64,000 nt of DNA from Stropharia rugosoannulata (taxonomy: Eukaryota > Basidiomycota > Agaricomycetes > Agaricales > Strophariaceae): positions 1,860,001 through 1,924,000 of the forward strand of contig JANCIK010000007.1 of the NCBI GenBank assembly GCA_028532985.1, given 5' to 3'. Position 1 is the first letter of the stretch; each line of letters opens with the position of its first letter. The translations under genes and the position numbers were made by a program. Below the pieces are notes generated by a model. That model was given only the letters and a program-made list of their open reading frames with translations, made no database searches and was not told the origin of the DNA. Positions 14,355-25,266 of this stretch are shown piece after piece.

Positions 14355-14532
14355 ATATATGGAAATATTTGCCATTCATGGCTGGAGTCTTAACGCCGCT
14401 GCCCGTATTGCCGCATCAGAAGCCGCATATTTATTATTAATTAGATATGTAATAAGTAAATAATAGTGTTAAATGAGGCTAATTAATACCAATTAGTAAT
14501 GAGCGCCTATTTTCAAAAAGAAGAGACAAAAT

Positions 14533-14620
14533 TGGACGCATTGGGAATTGAACCCAACACCTCTCGCAAATCACGATGCTAGTGCTAAGCGAGCGTGATA
14601 ACCAACTACACCATGTGCCC
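14533..14620 (-). tRNA. tRNA-Ala(AGC) with a 14-nt intron
   Basis: The mature sequence is identical to the copy at 14266-14354, including the AGC anticodon, G3:U70 and the A5-C68 mismatch. The intron differs in sequence and is one base shorter. A TTTT run directly follows the 3' end on the coding strand. The two genes are in tandem, about 180 bases apart, with unrelated flanks. Confidence 0.93.
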
Positions 14621-14929
14621 TTATAAACGTTGTTCAGTGTCTTTGAATCGATATTATTGTTTTGCTGAAGAAAGTGAAGTTTATGTGCACGAACAGTACT
14701 TACACCTTTGGAAGTTGGGTCAGATATATAATTGTAATTCTCGTTAATGGTACCTATTATCCCTAACTATAATATTGATTAAACTGTTTTACTCGAGCTT
14801 TCGTGTATACTAAGAGAAGATATGTAGCCGGACCCGCCGGTCTCACCTCGCACAATTATTACATGTAGGTCAATAAATTACCCTACAGTCAAAAATAACA
14901 ACAACGACAATAACAATAACAGTGCCAAT
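14621..14929. other. AT-rich intergenic region, no gene seen
   Basis: About 310 bases between the second tRNA-Ala and the flavoprotein stop codon. It is AT-rich with an imperfect AAC/AAT run near 14888-14920. No open frame or RNA fold was recognised. Confidence 0.5.
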
Positions 14930-16430
14930 TTATGAACCCATCTTCTGGCGATCCAAATTGCGTTCAATCTTAGAAGAAAGACCTATGTTCCGACGGGCAT
15001 TACCGACCATCAAATCGTTGGACTTCATATATCGAGTAAAATAACCACCAAAGGTCAGCCCCCATAGATATCCAAGGTAAGATGCGCCTCCAGCCTGAAA
15101 GAAATGGACAGTCAAACAAAGTACTTGGATGGCAAGTCAGAGTGTAATCATACCTTGCCAATACTGACAGCCATAATCTCGACACTCTTTGCATACTCCT
15201 TATTTAGGGGACGGCCGTCTAAGTAATGCATCACATTGGCGATAACAACGGGAGCGTGTCCAAACAGAATTTTGGAGAACTGTTTCGGCTCTGGCCAGTC
15301 GATTATATCTCCCAAGGCAAATATATTTGGATAGCCAATTATCTGCAGCTTCGAGTTCACCTTTACGTAGCCTCTGTCACTGAGAGCGGACGACCGCAGA
15401 AATTTCAAGATTGTCGTATTGGGCCGACCTCCACGAGCATATAGCTTCAAACTAATTGTTAGTGATTTGAATGGTCTGCAGGTGATTAAGCAGCATACAA
15501 TTAGATCACAAGGTAAAGATATGCCTCGGCCGGTCTTCACTGTGCCCTGAGGATTCGGTGTCCCGTCTATAGTGTCGTTGAATACAATATTGACAGCCCT
15601 CTGTCTTACGCGGCGCTCGAGATCTACGCGGAACTTTTCCGGGTAGGTTTCTCCAAGTAGCAAATTATTGGCCTGTACGATGGTAACATTTTTAGACTGC
15701 AATTCAACACAACCCTGTGTCAGTTATCTAAGCGCTAGTCAAGAAACGGATGTTATTGATCACCGGATATGCGTCTTTGATTTCTCCAGAGATTTCTAAA
15801 CATAAGGTGTGATGTATGTATCAGTCAACCTATCTAAGCTCGTATTGATCCATAAAATACTTACCTATGCCGACTGCTCCGCCTCCAGCAATTACAATGT
15901 TCTGCGCGTTCCTAATTTTATCTCGCCAGTTAGATATATGTTTGCGGAACTCTTCCTCTTTGTTCGGCAGGGAAAGGTGGCCGGACCATGCTGATCCCGT
16001 CGCAACAACCAGGACGTCGTAAATGATCGTTTCACTACCTTCCAGAATGACAATGCCTCCTCTCGGTATAGATGGATCCTTGTTTTCTTCGACTGAAGTC
16101 ACAGTTCCCACTTTAAGCTCTCCAGGGAACTTGCCGAATATTTTGTCGTACGGCATAAACAGTGTGTTCAACGAAGCATTTGGATTTGACAGAACACGAA
16201 GTGAGGCGGGCATGTAGGTAAAATATGGTCTTGCTGTGATAAGGATAAGTCGATGTTTTGCTCGAGAGAGCTTGGTGGATAGCCCTCGAACGACTGTTAT
16301 TTTCTATTAGTCAAGCAAAATGATCATCAATGAGCCTCACTTGATCAAACATACCCTCTGCGCCGCCTATGCCTCCGCCTATAACGACAACCGAGAGACG
16401 AATGTCCGACCTGGATAGCTCAGCAACCAT
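14930..16430 (-). CDS. FAD/NAD(P)H oxidoreductase, AIFM2/FSP1 (AMID)-like
   Basis: A multi-exon minus-strand gene starting MVAELSRSDIRLSVVVIGGG. The first Rossmann fold shows VVVIGGGIGGAE for FAD. Conserved downstream blocks are YDVLVVATGSAWSG and a second dinucleotide fold NIVIAGGGAVGI for NAD(P)H. Later come FALGDIIDWPE, the FAD-contacting motif near the C-terminus of this superfamily, and a hydrophobic C-terminal segment (ASYLGYLWGLTFGGYF) that could sit in a membrane. The layout matches single-domain flavoproteins related to AIF, AIFM2/FSP1 and yeast Aif1/Ndi1, which reduce quinones with NAD(P)H. Exact substrate and location are not readable. The frame ends with TAA at 14930-14932. Confidence 0.85.
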
Positions 16431-16736
16431 GATAGTAAGTGTTTTGGATAGGAAACATCTCAAAAGTCAAATACACGAGCTTATATAGTATCAAGTGTAT
16501 GTCATTCGGTTTCCGGCACTCTTTGAATTTGGTTACTCATCTCCGCTCCTATGAATCATTGTGATTGTTTTAGCTTTCTTCTCAGCATATGCTCATTCGA
16601 TTAAGTATTCAATATTCAGTGATGAAAGGTGATTGAATCGATGAATTCCAAATGAATTCAATGTCTATCGAAGTATAATAACCATGATACCGGTCGTGTA
16701 TTTAAAGGGCGGGGAAGGGATGTATGTACATCAGTT

Positions 16737-16777
16737 GGTTTCGGTTCAGAGTATGGGAAAGTCTTTCCTGATACAGA
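16737..16777 (+). repeat. Diverged direct repeat, copy 1
   Basis: This 41-base segment resembles 18482-18522 at roughly 80 percent by eye, sharing GGTTTCG, ATGGGAAA and TTCCTGATA in the same order. The two copies flank the small gene at 16906-17528 in the same orientation. No repeat family was recognised. Confidence 0.4.
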
Positions 16778-16905
16778 CTCTGTCATTTCGCAATGTTAAA
16801 TTAGGCTACATTTGTTTGATTTGTATTTATGTCGCGATTACATTCACTTGTCACAGTAGGTCACATCGTTAGGCAGTGTGAATGCCGGTGAATCCGTATT
16901 CCCAA

Positions 16906-17528
16906 TCAGACGCCTATATTCTATAGAGATTTGTTAGATGCGCCGTGACAAATGCCCACAAGAATGTAAGAAAAATTGCTCACAATATCCTGAAGACGAA
17001 GATGTATATGTCTGACGGCTGTTTTAAAGTGGAAGAGGTCAAGATCTAAGTACAGTGCCTTCGCTCGGACATAGAGTCTGCCTTTTCCGTGTGCAATTCT
17101 CGGGAGATCGAACGTAAACGGGATCCCGTCACCAATTAGGTTGCCACCCAAATTTGCAAGGAGTCTTGACCCAGAACCAGGGATTATAATGGCCCAGGTT
17201 CCTTTGAAACCACCGGTGTCAAGACAGGCTATTCCATTAAGCTGTTAAGAGCCACACCAATCAGCAGCCATTTATAACTAGAAAAAGATCCAATCCAATC
17301 ACTAACCCAGTACGTGAAAGGCCCAATTGGTAAGTAGTAGTTGACGGCTACAAAATGAGTCGGTAGGACGTAGTCAGACGATCCAGAGGATAAAGTTGTT
17401 GGGCCTGCATATCCAAAGACATGGATTTCTTCGGAGTCTTTGTCGTTGGCGTCGCTGGAGACAACTTTGTGTTGAAGCTCGATGAGGGTGCTGTCAGCGT
17501 CATCTGGACTCTTGAAAAAATCGGCCAT
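16906..17528 (-). CDS. Hypothetical 164-residue protein
   Basis: I do not recognise this gene. Model exons are 17307-17528, 16984-17241 and 16906-16920, in phase. The second junction is strongly preferred because it avoids a stop and joins PIGPFTYW to LNGIACLDTGGFKGTWAIII smoothly. The protein has an acidic N-terminus and then a beta-rich region with many aromatic and Gly residues (FGYAGPTTL, VAVNYYLPIGPF, GNLIGDGIPFTF). There is no signal peptide and no membrane helix. The last exon is five codons; reading through instead would add about 21 residues ending at 16921. A soluble all-beta fold is possible, but nothing supports a function. It is flanked by two diverged copies of a short repeat. 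Confidence 0.5.
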
Positions 17529-18624
17529 GATAATGGTATTTCTTGGTTAATCGTCGGGATGGGATGTTGTTGATATTTTTCAGAGCAGGTTTTAGTAGGC
17601 CACCTTTATAGTTCGCGATGGTCGCAGCAGATACCTAGCCACTTCCGTTTAAGTATAAAGTAGAGTATTTTTGAACAGAAAGGATCTCATGACATTGAAG
17701 TTAACTACCCCATTTCTAAAAGGGCTACCATGGTAGCAATATCTGCGACTTCTTACTATGTAGTTCGTTAAATGGTATTCACATGGATTTATTTCTTGAA
17801 GCGGTGGCTACATGCAGGCATTGCTCAATATTTTGTTTCTACCAACGGTAGACGCGTCTACCAGGCCTGTTAATTCTCGCTGACATCGGATGTGAGACAG
17901 TATTCAAAGTAATTAAAGAACTCGAAGCCAGATTGACGGCAGCATGCTAAGAGTTTGAGCTGCTATTATTATATTGACATTTCATAACACCGGATAGACA
18001 CGATGCCAATGCATGAGCAGATAACTGATATGACGAAATTGCAATCTTCAGGGCGAGTGCTAATAAGAGCGGTAAGGTTCGTGGAATGTGTCTCTGTAAT
18101 ATAGATGAGTTGGCACTCGGCGTTTCGTGTCTCCGAACAGATTATTCTTCTTTATAAAGATTGCGATTAAGAAAACTCAGAATCACCCAATACATATGTA
18201 GTCAGAAATGTGAAGACTTATCAGAAGAACGGCGGACAACGAGAACAAATAGGGTGCACCGGCTCATGAATCGGGGACATGCCAACTTGAAGTCCCATTT
18301 GAGTTCCATGCATGCCTGCTCCGCAAATGATTTTTCAAGTTGTGGTGAACGGGGCTCAGTCGTGTACGTATAAATACCATTGTCGATCGGTGTTCCAAAT
18401 TGTACAGCTGAGCTTATTGCAGTCAAATTTTAATGCGGTGCGGCTGTAAGTTTGCTGTAATCAAGTTGAGGTTGTGTTAATGGTTTCGCTCCAGGGCATG
18501 GGAAAAACCTTCCTGATATAGAAGCTTCTTTAGCGAGACCTGTCAGCATGATGATCTACCTTCGCCGTCGTCAACGACGGCAGACTCAAACCTTTCTCAA
18601 ACTTGACTCTTGCAACCATGAATT
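17529..18624. other. Intergenic region with one weak open frame
   Basis: About 1.1 kb between the hypothetical gene and SIN1. The only notable frame is 18202-18426 on the minus strand (74 codons, starting MTAISSAVQFGTP and containing DNGIYTYT). That opening resembles small beta-trefoil lectins or inhibitors of mushrooms, but nothing after it confirms this, so it is not called as a gene. A diverged repeat copy lies at 18482-18522. Confidence 0.4.
18482..18522 (+). repeat. Diverged direct repeat, copy 2
   Basis: Partner of the segment at 16737-16777. The best shared block is ATGGGAAA followed five to six bases later by TTCCTGATA. It lies about 100 bases upstream of the SIN1 start. Confidence 0.4.
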
Positions 18625-21555
18625 ATGTCTATCATAAGTGACACTGAGTGAGTGGTATCATCTGCGCTGCTGTTTAAACTGATTGTCGTCCAGTTTCTTT
18701 ATTCATAATCTGCGGCTCGCGTATCTACGAGACGTAGATGACCCCTATGGCCCCAGAGTCATCACCTTCGACCCTTCCTATCATCATAACCCATACATAG
18801 TTGCCTATGGTCTCGCAGACGTCGACCGATACCGGCAGCTGGCCCAGCCAACGAGCCCGAACGTGAGCGAGGATGAGCAAGATCGTCCTCTCGGATTCCC
18901 TGGAGCCAAGCTGAAGCACACACAAACGATCATGGGTGGACGCACAGGCGGGCTGGGAATGCGCGTGAACGCGAAGAGAGCGTCGACGTCGAAGCGCATG
19001 TCCATATCCTCTCGCAACCTAGACATGAATAATTTCGTTCCAAGCGCTGCGCCCGTACAAGACGCCGCGCCCTCCGAGGGAAAGACACTCGTCCAGTCTG
19101 CACCGGGAGGTGACAGCTGGATCAAGATTAAAGACTCTGAAGGCAAGGAGTCCCCAGAGCCGACGGTGCAAGTGCACCAGGCCACCGCGCCGGAGGCCGA
19201 GGAAGCTCCAGTGACAAAGGCTGTCCAGTTTATCCCCAAATTCAAAGGAGCTGCAGAGATGGAGGCAAGGCGTCGTGTCCGAATGGCTGCGCGTCGTGGA
19301 CCTGGTGGTGGTCCGGCACAGTTGCCTGTTCCTCAACCCGCACTCGATTTCTCATCGTCGTCTGATGAGGAAGACGAAACATCTTATCAAGATAATACAA
19401 CAGTAGCCGATGGAATGGACGTGGGAGACGAGTTCGACCCGTAAGCCTCCCCCTGTCTTCATTTGTTATATTCTTTGTTAAAGCGACCGTTACAAGCGAA
19501 TTCGCCGCAAACCGTACTGGTGGGACAGTAGGCAGCGGTTCCGATGTTGCTTCGCTCTTCTCCCCAGCAACGGCGAACTCGTCTAATCCTACATCTGTAC
19601 ATAATTTGCACCGTGCTCAGGCCACACGACTGAGCCCGGTCTCAGAGCATACGAAACACGTCAGGAAACACTCCGAGAAAGCAGAAGATGGCTCCCGCGT
19701 CAAAAGACCAGACGCGTCGCGAAGCAGAGGCCAAAGCGGGTCCGGGCATACCCCCAGCTCCTCACAGCATTCCGTGGTGGTCCCGGAGAAATTGTTCGTG
19801 CGCAAGAAAGTCCAGCCACTGAAACCGCTCAAGTCGAGTCTATCAACTATGCTAGCGTCTTCGGGCACTTCTTCGAACCCTTTTTCCGAAATGTATGCGA
19901 ATATTTCTGGTCGCGGTGAATCCGCATCGACAAACGTCCAAGTGTACTTCCCCCACGCTACGCAGCCTCGCGGAAAAGCGATGGAACTCAATGTCAGACG
20001 CGACGCTACGGTTGAGGAGGTGATCGGATTCGCCCTGTGGAACTACTGGGAAGAAGGATGGCTGCCTAAATTGGACGAAGGGCTCAGCGGTGAAGAGGAT
20101 CCCAAGTGGGCCATAAGATTATCAGCAGTGGGCTGGATCCTGAGGATAGCGGAGGATGACGGGGAGGTGGACGATGACTTTCCCCGTACGTTAATTAAAC
20201 GTCTGCCATGTTCCGCGAGGCCATATTACTGACTTGAATCTCTAGCGCCTGACCGGATGGAGAAGGTTTCTAAATTCTCAGAGGCCTACGCTATTTTGGA
20301 AGCTACACCTACGCAAAGTATGCCTGTCACGTTTCAGCTGTTGAATGAACTAAATATTCGACCGGTCCTTAGTCCAGCAAAACAAGGTATTGGAAACCAA
20401 GATCCAACGGCGGCCCTCCCGCACAGCAGCCAAGAAGACTACAGACAAGCTTGTTGTGCCAGCATTCACGTCCGTTGCAAGTCCAGCAAGTACCATTCAC
20501 CCACCCATGCTTGGTTCGGTACTTTCCACATCGTTGGGACCTTCTTCGAGCCATGGACCTCAAATATTCTTGCGCATACATACTGCAGACGCAGTTCACA
20601 TATCTACCACTATCCCTGTGTACGTTGATAAGTATTAACCTCACATGGTTGTGCTAATCAGCTGTTTATGTTAGGTCTGCCGGCATGTATATGCAGGAGG
20701 CACTCGAATTAGTCTGCCGTAGGCGCAAGATCGACAATCCCAACGATTACGCTCTGTTGCTTGCTGACAAGAGCATCATCATTCCGCTGGATCGTACAGT
20801 AGCGAGTTTACAAGGAAAGCGCGAGCTTCTGCTCGTGAAGCGCAGCATGCTACCACAGATCGGGGCAGTTGCCCTCAAAGGCGTCGGAAAGACGACCGAT
20901 CCTAACGGTACGTAATAGTTCCTCTAGCTCATTTTCCTGTCCCTGACGTCATTCTTCAGCGTCTATTTTCAAGCGCATGTCAGATACGCCCGAACAACAA
21001 CAATCTTCTATCCTTGACTACGCCTCGGCCTACAAGGTATGCACGCCCTTTCACTTTATATTTGATATGCATAACCAACGATGAATCAGAAATATACTAT
21101 ATATCGCAAAATGCCTATGCTCGTCACGCGGCAAGAACGCACACTTGCAATTGACGGGGACTATATTCATGTGCGTTCCAGTGAAAATATCCTGTGTCCT
21201 TGGGTCTCACATACTCCATCTAGGTTATGCCATCAGCGAACAAAGCGCGGGCTGTGTTTGACAGCGGAAAGACGTCGTCATATCATATCAAGAGTATTGC
21301 AGACTGCCAACAGTCGGGGAAGAACTCGTCCATCTTCAAGCTGATCCTAAACCGCGCCGCTGGCAGTAAGCGATACGATTTCGAAGCAGAAAACCCCAAA
21401 CTTGCAGGTTTGTGCTCGATTACTATACGTTTCTAAGTGCTAACTTGTGCATTGCTAATACAGCGGAAATTGTGCAAACAATCAGGAATCTCAAGGTCTC
21501 CCTCGATCGTTCTGGGACTGTGAATAAAACGCGGAGGAGTAGGTTGGTGACATGA
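18625..21555 (+). CDS. AVO1: TORC2 subunit SIN1/AVO1 (CRIM, RBD and PH domains)
   Basis: A multi-exon gene of roughly 800 residues. The start MSIISDTDFFIHNLRLAYLR is the hallmark N-terminus of the Sin1 family and is produced by a splice at 18644/18692. A long Ser/Glu-rich linker follows. The CRIM domain reads VQVYFPHATQPRGKAMELNV, then VGWILRIAEDDGEVDDDFP. After it comes a Ras-binding-like region (QIFLRIHTADAVHISTTIPV, MYMQEALELVCRRRKI). The C-terminal PH domain contains YTIYRKMPMLVTRQERTLAI and ends near KRYDFEAENPKLAAEIVQTI. Family knowledge: Sin1 is the TORC2 subunit that presents AGC kinases to Tor at the plasma membrane through CRIM and PH. The exon ending at 19440 joins GAATTCGCC near 19498, which restores frame. 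Confidence 0.92.
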
Positions 21556-22185
21556 TTGAAGTACGAGTTAGATGCTTTCCCTTTTAGAGTCATGGATGGG
21601 ACTTTACATTGGCAAGTTCGTTGATATATGTACTTATAGTTGTATGTGTAACAAGCTGTCACTTGGACTATCGGCAAATATATACATAGATGTTGAATCA
21701 AGCACGCATATATACAACGTCTCTTGTGCACGGTACTGTCTCAATCGAGTCTCCGACGTCCATAACTCCAAACAACTGCTGGATTTGAACAGAAACTGTG
21801 ATGTGTTGTCCCGCTCAGCGGAGATTGGATCATTCGCTTGGAAACTTGAGGCTGAAGTACTGAGTAACAAACTGCCAGTCGGTGCTTCCAGCAATCCTAT
21901 GTTAGTATGTTCTCACGCATACCAGCAGCGACACTTCGCACTCGGCCTAGTGGCATGTCTATCTTTGGCTACTGGCTACCCCTTACTCCATATTTCTGCT
22001 AATAGTAGGTGCAGACATGTTCATGAAAAGTTATGTAAACACTATCTCAGTACCAATAAGAATATTACATAGGCCTTTCATTCTCCATCGATTTGCAGAC
22101 AATAATACAAAGTGATCAGTGATCAACATACAGGCCAAGTACACGACACTCCAAATTGAATATACCAGTACTACATACAGTGCAC
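21556..22185. other. Intergenic region between convergent genes, no gene seen
   Basis: About 630 bases between the stop codons of SIN1 and the membrane-protein gene. A 166-codon open frame (21572-22072, plus strand) is Cys/Tyr/Asn-rich without any family pattern and is probably fortuitous. Confidence 0.45.
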
Positions 22186-23735
22186 TCAGACGGATCCAGG
22201 TCCAACCTTCTGGGTTTCATATTCTAATTGGGAGTTGACACCATAAGATGGCTGCGACAGAACTTCCAATTCAACGTGCACGCCATTGTTACTTGTCTTC
22301 CCGCTATTGGCCGAGTCATCTGCAGTAGTAGAACCCTTTGAAATGTTGTGATTATACTTGAAGGCAGAGACGCTGATGTGCTGAGTTGTGTCACCCCCAG
22401 CCGAGGCTGTTCCACATCGAACAATAATGAGGGAGAACTATGGCTCTCTTTGTTAGAAACAAGAGTTGAAAGCGTTCTAAAATTAACTTACGACAATTCC
22501 CTGTAGAAACACCGATGTGAATAAATAACTGCGCTCCATAAAATAGGACTTATGTCTCTTACAATTATTGGCGGAAGCTGGGACGCAGCGTTGCAAATTT
22601 TGGGTAAGTTCAATGCAGCAATACATGGTATGACCTAGTATGCGTACCATGTTGAGTAATAGGAAGTATGAGGGAGATTCAATACATTCTGTGATTATTA
22701 ATCCCACCAGAATCGCCGAGTATATAGCAGCTACGAAGATATTGGTTATTACAAGTAAATAGTGGAAGTGTTAAGCTCACCAGATTCGATTATAATAATC
22801 ATGACTTGCGACAGATGCCTTTGGCGTCTTCCAGATCCACTTAATAGTGAAAGAGTGGACACGCCTCTCTGAACTCTCCAAATCTTGTATGCAATAAGTA
22901 CTTGATTTAAAATCAGTGAAACCAAAAAATCACGTAGAAAGTGAAGTGTACCCGTGCAGAGGAGATTTTCCGCAAGTGTTATGACAAATAGGTACTTGGA
23001 ACGCAAGCCAACTTGTGTCAGAGCAAAATTACTGCCCGTTCGAGCTTCGTTCAATGCCACCATTGACCAAGCAACCATTACTGTAGAGATAAACGGTTAG
23101 CGACATTTGCTAGCAGGATATTAGTGAGTATTTAGCAGTACCAATATCTGTTATGAATAGAATGAATGGAATGAATGCCACTGTGTATTTGTAACTCCAC
23201 ACCACAAAACAGCGATACACCTTTGCAGAAATGTTTAAGAACATATACCATAGTTAACAGACTAATAAAATTAGCACATACAATAAATAAATCAGATATT
23301 AAGGTGATCACTGTGTAAAGTGCAGTTCTAAACCGAGAAATGCCAGTGTTCAGCACATTGAAATATATAGTCGGTGCATCAGGCGTCCCCATATTGTCGG
23401 TAAAGGCTTGGATGGTACGAACAAGGTCGAGACACACGTGCTGCAATATGGCACACACTGTGAGGCTATACGCTTAAGGAAGATTTGAAATTCTTACCAT
23501 TGTTATCAGGATAAAAAGGAGAATGCCGGTTGTCTGGATGTATACATACGCCCACGTCTTAGACCGACGTTTATACAAAACATGTATGTGTTCCTTGAAA
23601 ACCGTTACGTAGCTGCCTGCTCAGGTTGAACTGTCAGTAGACTGCATTGTCAATATTTGTCGTATAGATAGTACCATAGAAAATTAATTCCAGCAGTACG
23701 CCAATGAGATTGGCTTGTGCTAGTCCAACGGCCAT
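22186..23735 (-). CDS. Basidiomycete-type seven-helix integral membrane protein
   Basis: A multi-exon gene starting MAVGLAQANLIGVLLELIFY (helix 1). Exons then give a helix ending TTGILLFILITM and VNxxxT-region sequence, followed by VYRCFVVWSYKYTVAFIPF, the conserved motif of this family. Next are LRSKYLFVITLAENLLCTGT, the loop VQRGVSTLSLLSGSGRR, and IIIIESGAIYSAILVGLII, also diagnostic. The tail is polar and Ser-rich, ending YETQKVGPGSV. Topology is about seven helices with a cytoplasmic tail. These proteins (DUF6533/6534-like) are greatly expanded in mushrooms. They resemble GPCRs in topology, but ligands and signalling are unknown. A truncated relative lies at 56404-57047. Confidence 0.75.
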
Positions 23736-25266
23736 TGAGAAACGGTAGCAGTGCAATTGGATTTTGCGGTGGGTGACGTTGGATTGAAGTAACTTTTCAT
23801 ACTATAAGTATGAATATTCCTGATGTAATGTAACGTCTGGCACGAGCTCCTCATTCTAAGTCTGTACGTAATCTCTACGTGGTGCGAACACTCCAGGATC
23901 TTGATTGAATATGTAACCACCGAAGTTCAGGTGATGTATCGGCTACGGTAATTGGGGCACATATAACCCATGTGATTGCTTGCGAATAGATCGAAATGAT
24001 GTCTGAAATTTTCCCTCTGCTCCAGTGGGTGTACCAATTCGGTGGTTGCGAAGTCCGAGTCGGTTGGACCTGCCGCATTTGTTCAGTGAGGCATAAGAAT
24101 AGCCCACACATACCGGTTTTCTAGCGTCAACAAAATCTTTATAACTCGAAAGTCTCTCACAGCTCTGCAGAGTATTAACTGTTTCAAAGTGTATGCCATC
24201 TGCGTACTCGCTTCATGACTTCTCGGAGTTACATGGATTCAAACCAGGTGATCATATATCATAATCTAAATTTGCTCACTGTCATGCAGTAGTATCACAT
24301 TGTACTTAAGTACGTCTGTTATGGGCGTTGCTCCACCGAGTTCTTGACAGTTGAGCATTGCGGCACTATCTCATATATCAAGGTATCAGACAACGTTCAA
24401 TACTGATGATCATGTATTATTTTTGTCAAGTTCTAGTTGTACACCCGGCAGCATGGAGTAGGGGCGACTAGCCTGTACTATTTTTGTTGTGGCGCTTGTT
24501 CAATGTATAGGTTTGGCTATGCGTCACAGATTTCCGCAGTGATCACTGCACCATGATCAATGAAACTGGAGGATGATGTAGGGAATGTGCACGTAATGAG
24601 GATTAAGCAGGCCAAAATTGCACATGTCTTTGTGTGAGTAAAACAAGCTTTTGTGCACTTCAGCTGATATGTGTGCACACTGTGTGCAAAAGTTAGATCG
24701 TGTTTGTATTCGGATTGCACGCGCAGTTCTTCAAGTTGCGCAGTCTACTTCAAAGCATGCAATGTATGTTTGTGTAGATACCCTTACGTGCTAAGTATAT
24801 AAACATCTAGGGGTTGAGCGGGGCAGTACATGTTGTTCGTAAGGTTGTCCGATTATGCACATGTCCGAAGCATCGGAGGTGGAAGTCGTGGGACAAATGT
24901 GTCGGTCACTACTCGGTTTCTGCCTGCGTTTTCGTTCTCGAGCATCTCACGTACTTCATATCACTTATTAAAATAATCACGCATTTGTGAATGTATCCAT
25001 CTATGCAGATCTGGTCGCTGACTACCTGGACGAGTCTATGCTCACCCTTACTTATCTTGTACAAACAAGCGACAATAGTTGTAATTAAAATATTAAAGGC
25101 AAATTAAAGGTTACTAAAATTGTGGGTGTCCACACGCTGCCACAGCATATAAATCTCTGTGTTGGTGTCTATACACTTTCTAGTTCATTGTAAGTAAATG
25201 TATACTAATTAGGCAAAAAGTAAGCGTGTTTGAGAAAGTTGTAGATAATGGTATACAAGCTTGGTT
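23736..25266. other. AT-rich intergenic region, no gene seen
   Basis: About 1.5 kb without a convincing gene. The longest frames are short; 24517-24720 on the minus strand is Cys/Thr-rich with one hydrophobic stretch and no family pattern. This segment separates the metabolite block from the upstream genes and may mark its border. Confidence 0.45.

Noticed and set aside
11965..16430. FAD oxidase and AIFM2-like flavoprotein as tailoring enzymes of the 25-32 kb cluster
   Set aside because: SIN1, tRNA genes and a membrane-protein gene lie between, and the FAD oxidase has a signal peptide, so cluster membership is not supported by position or location.
21572..22072. 166-codon plus-strand open frame after SIN1
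   Set aside because: No family pattern, Cys/Asn-rich composition and a position between convergent stop codons; most likely a chance frame.
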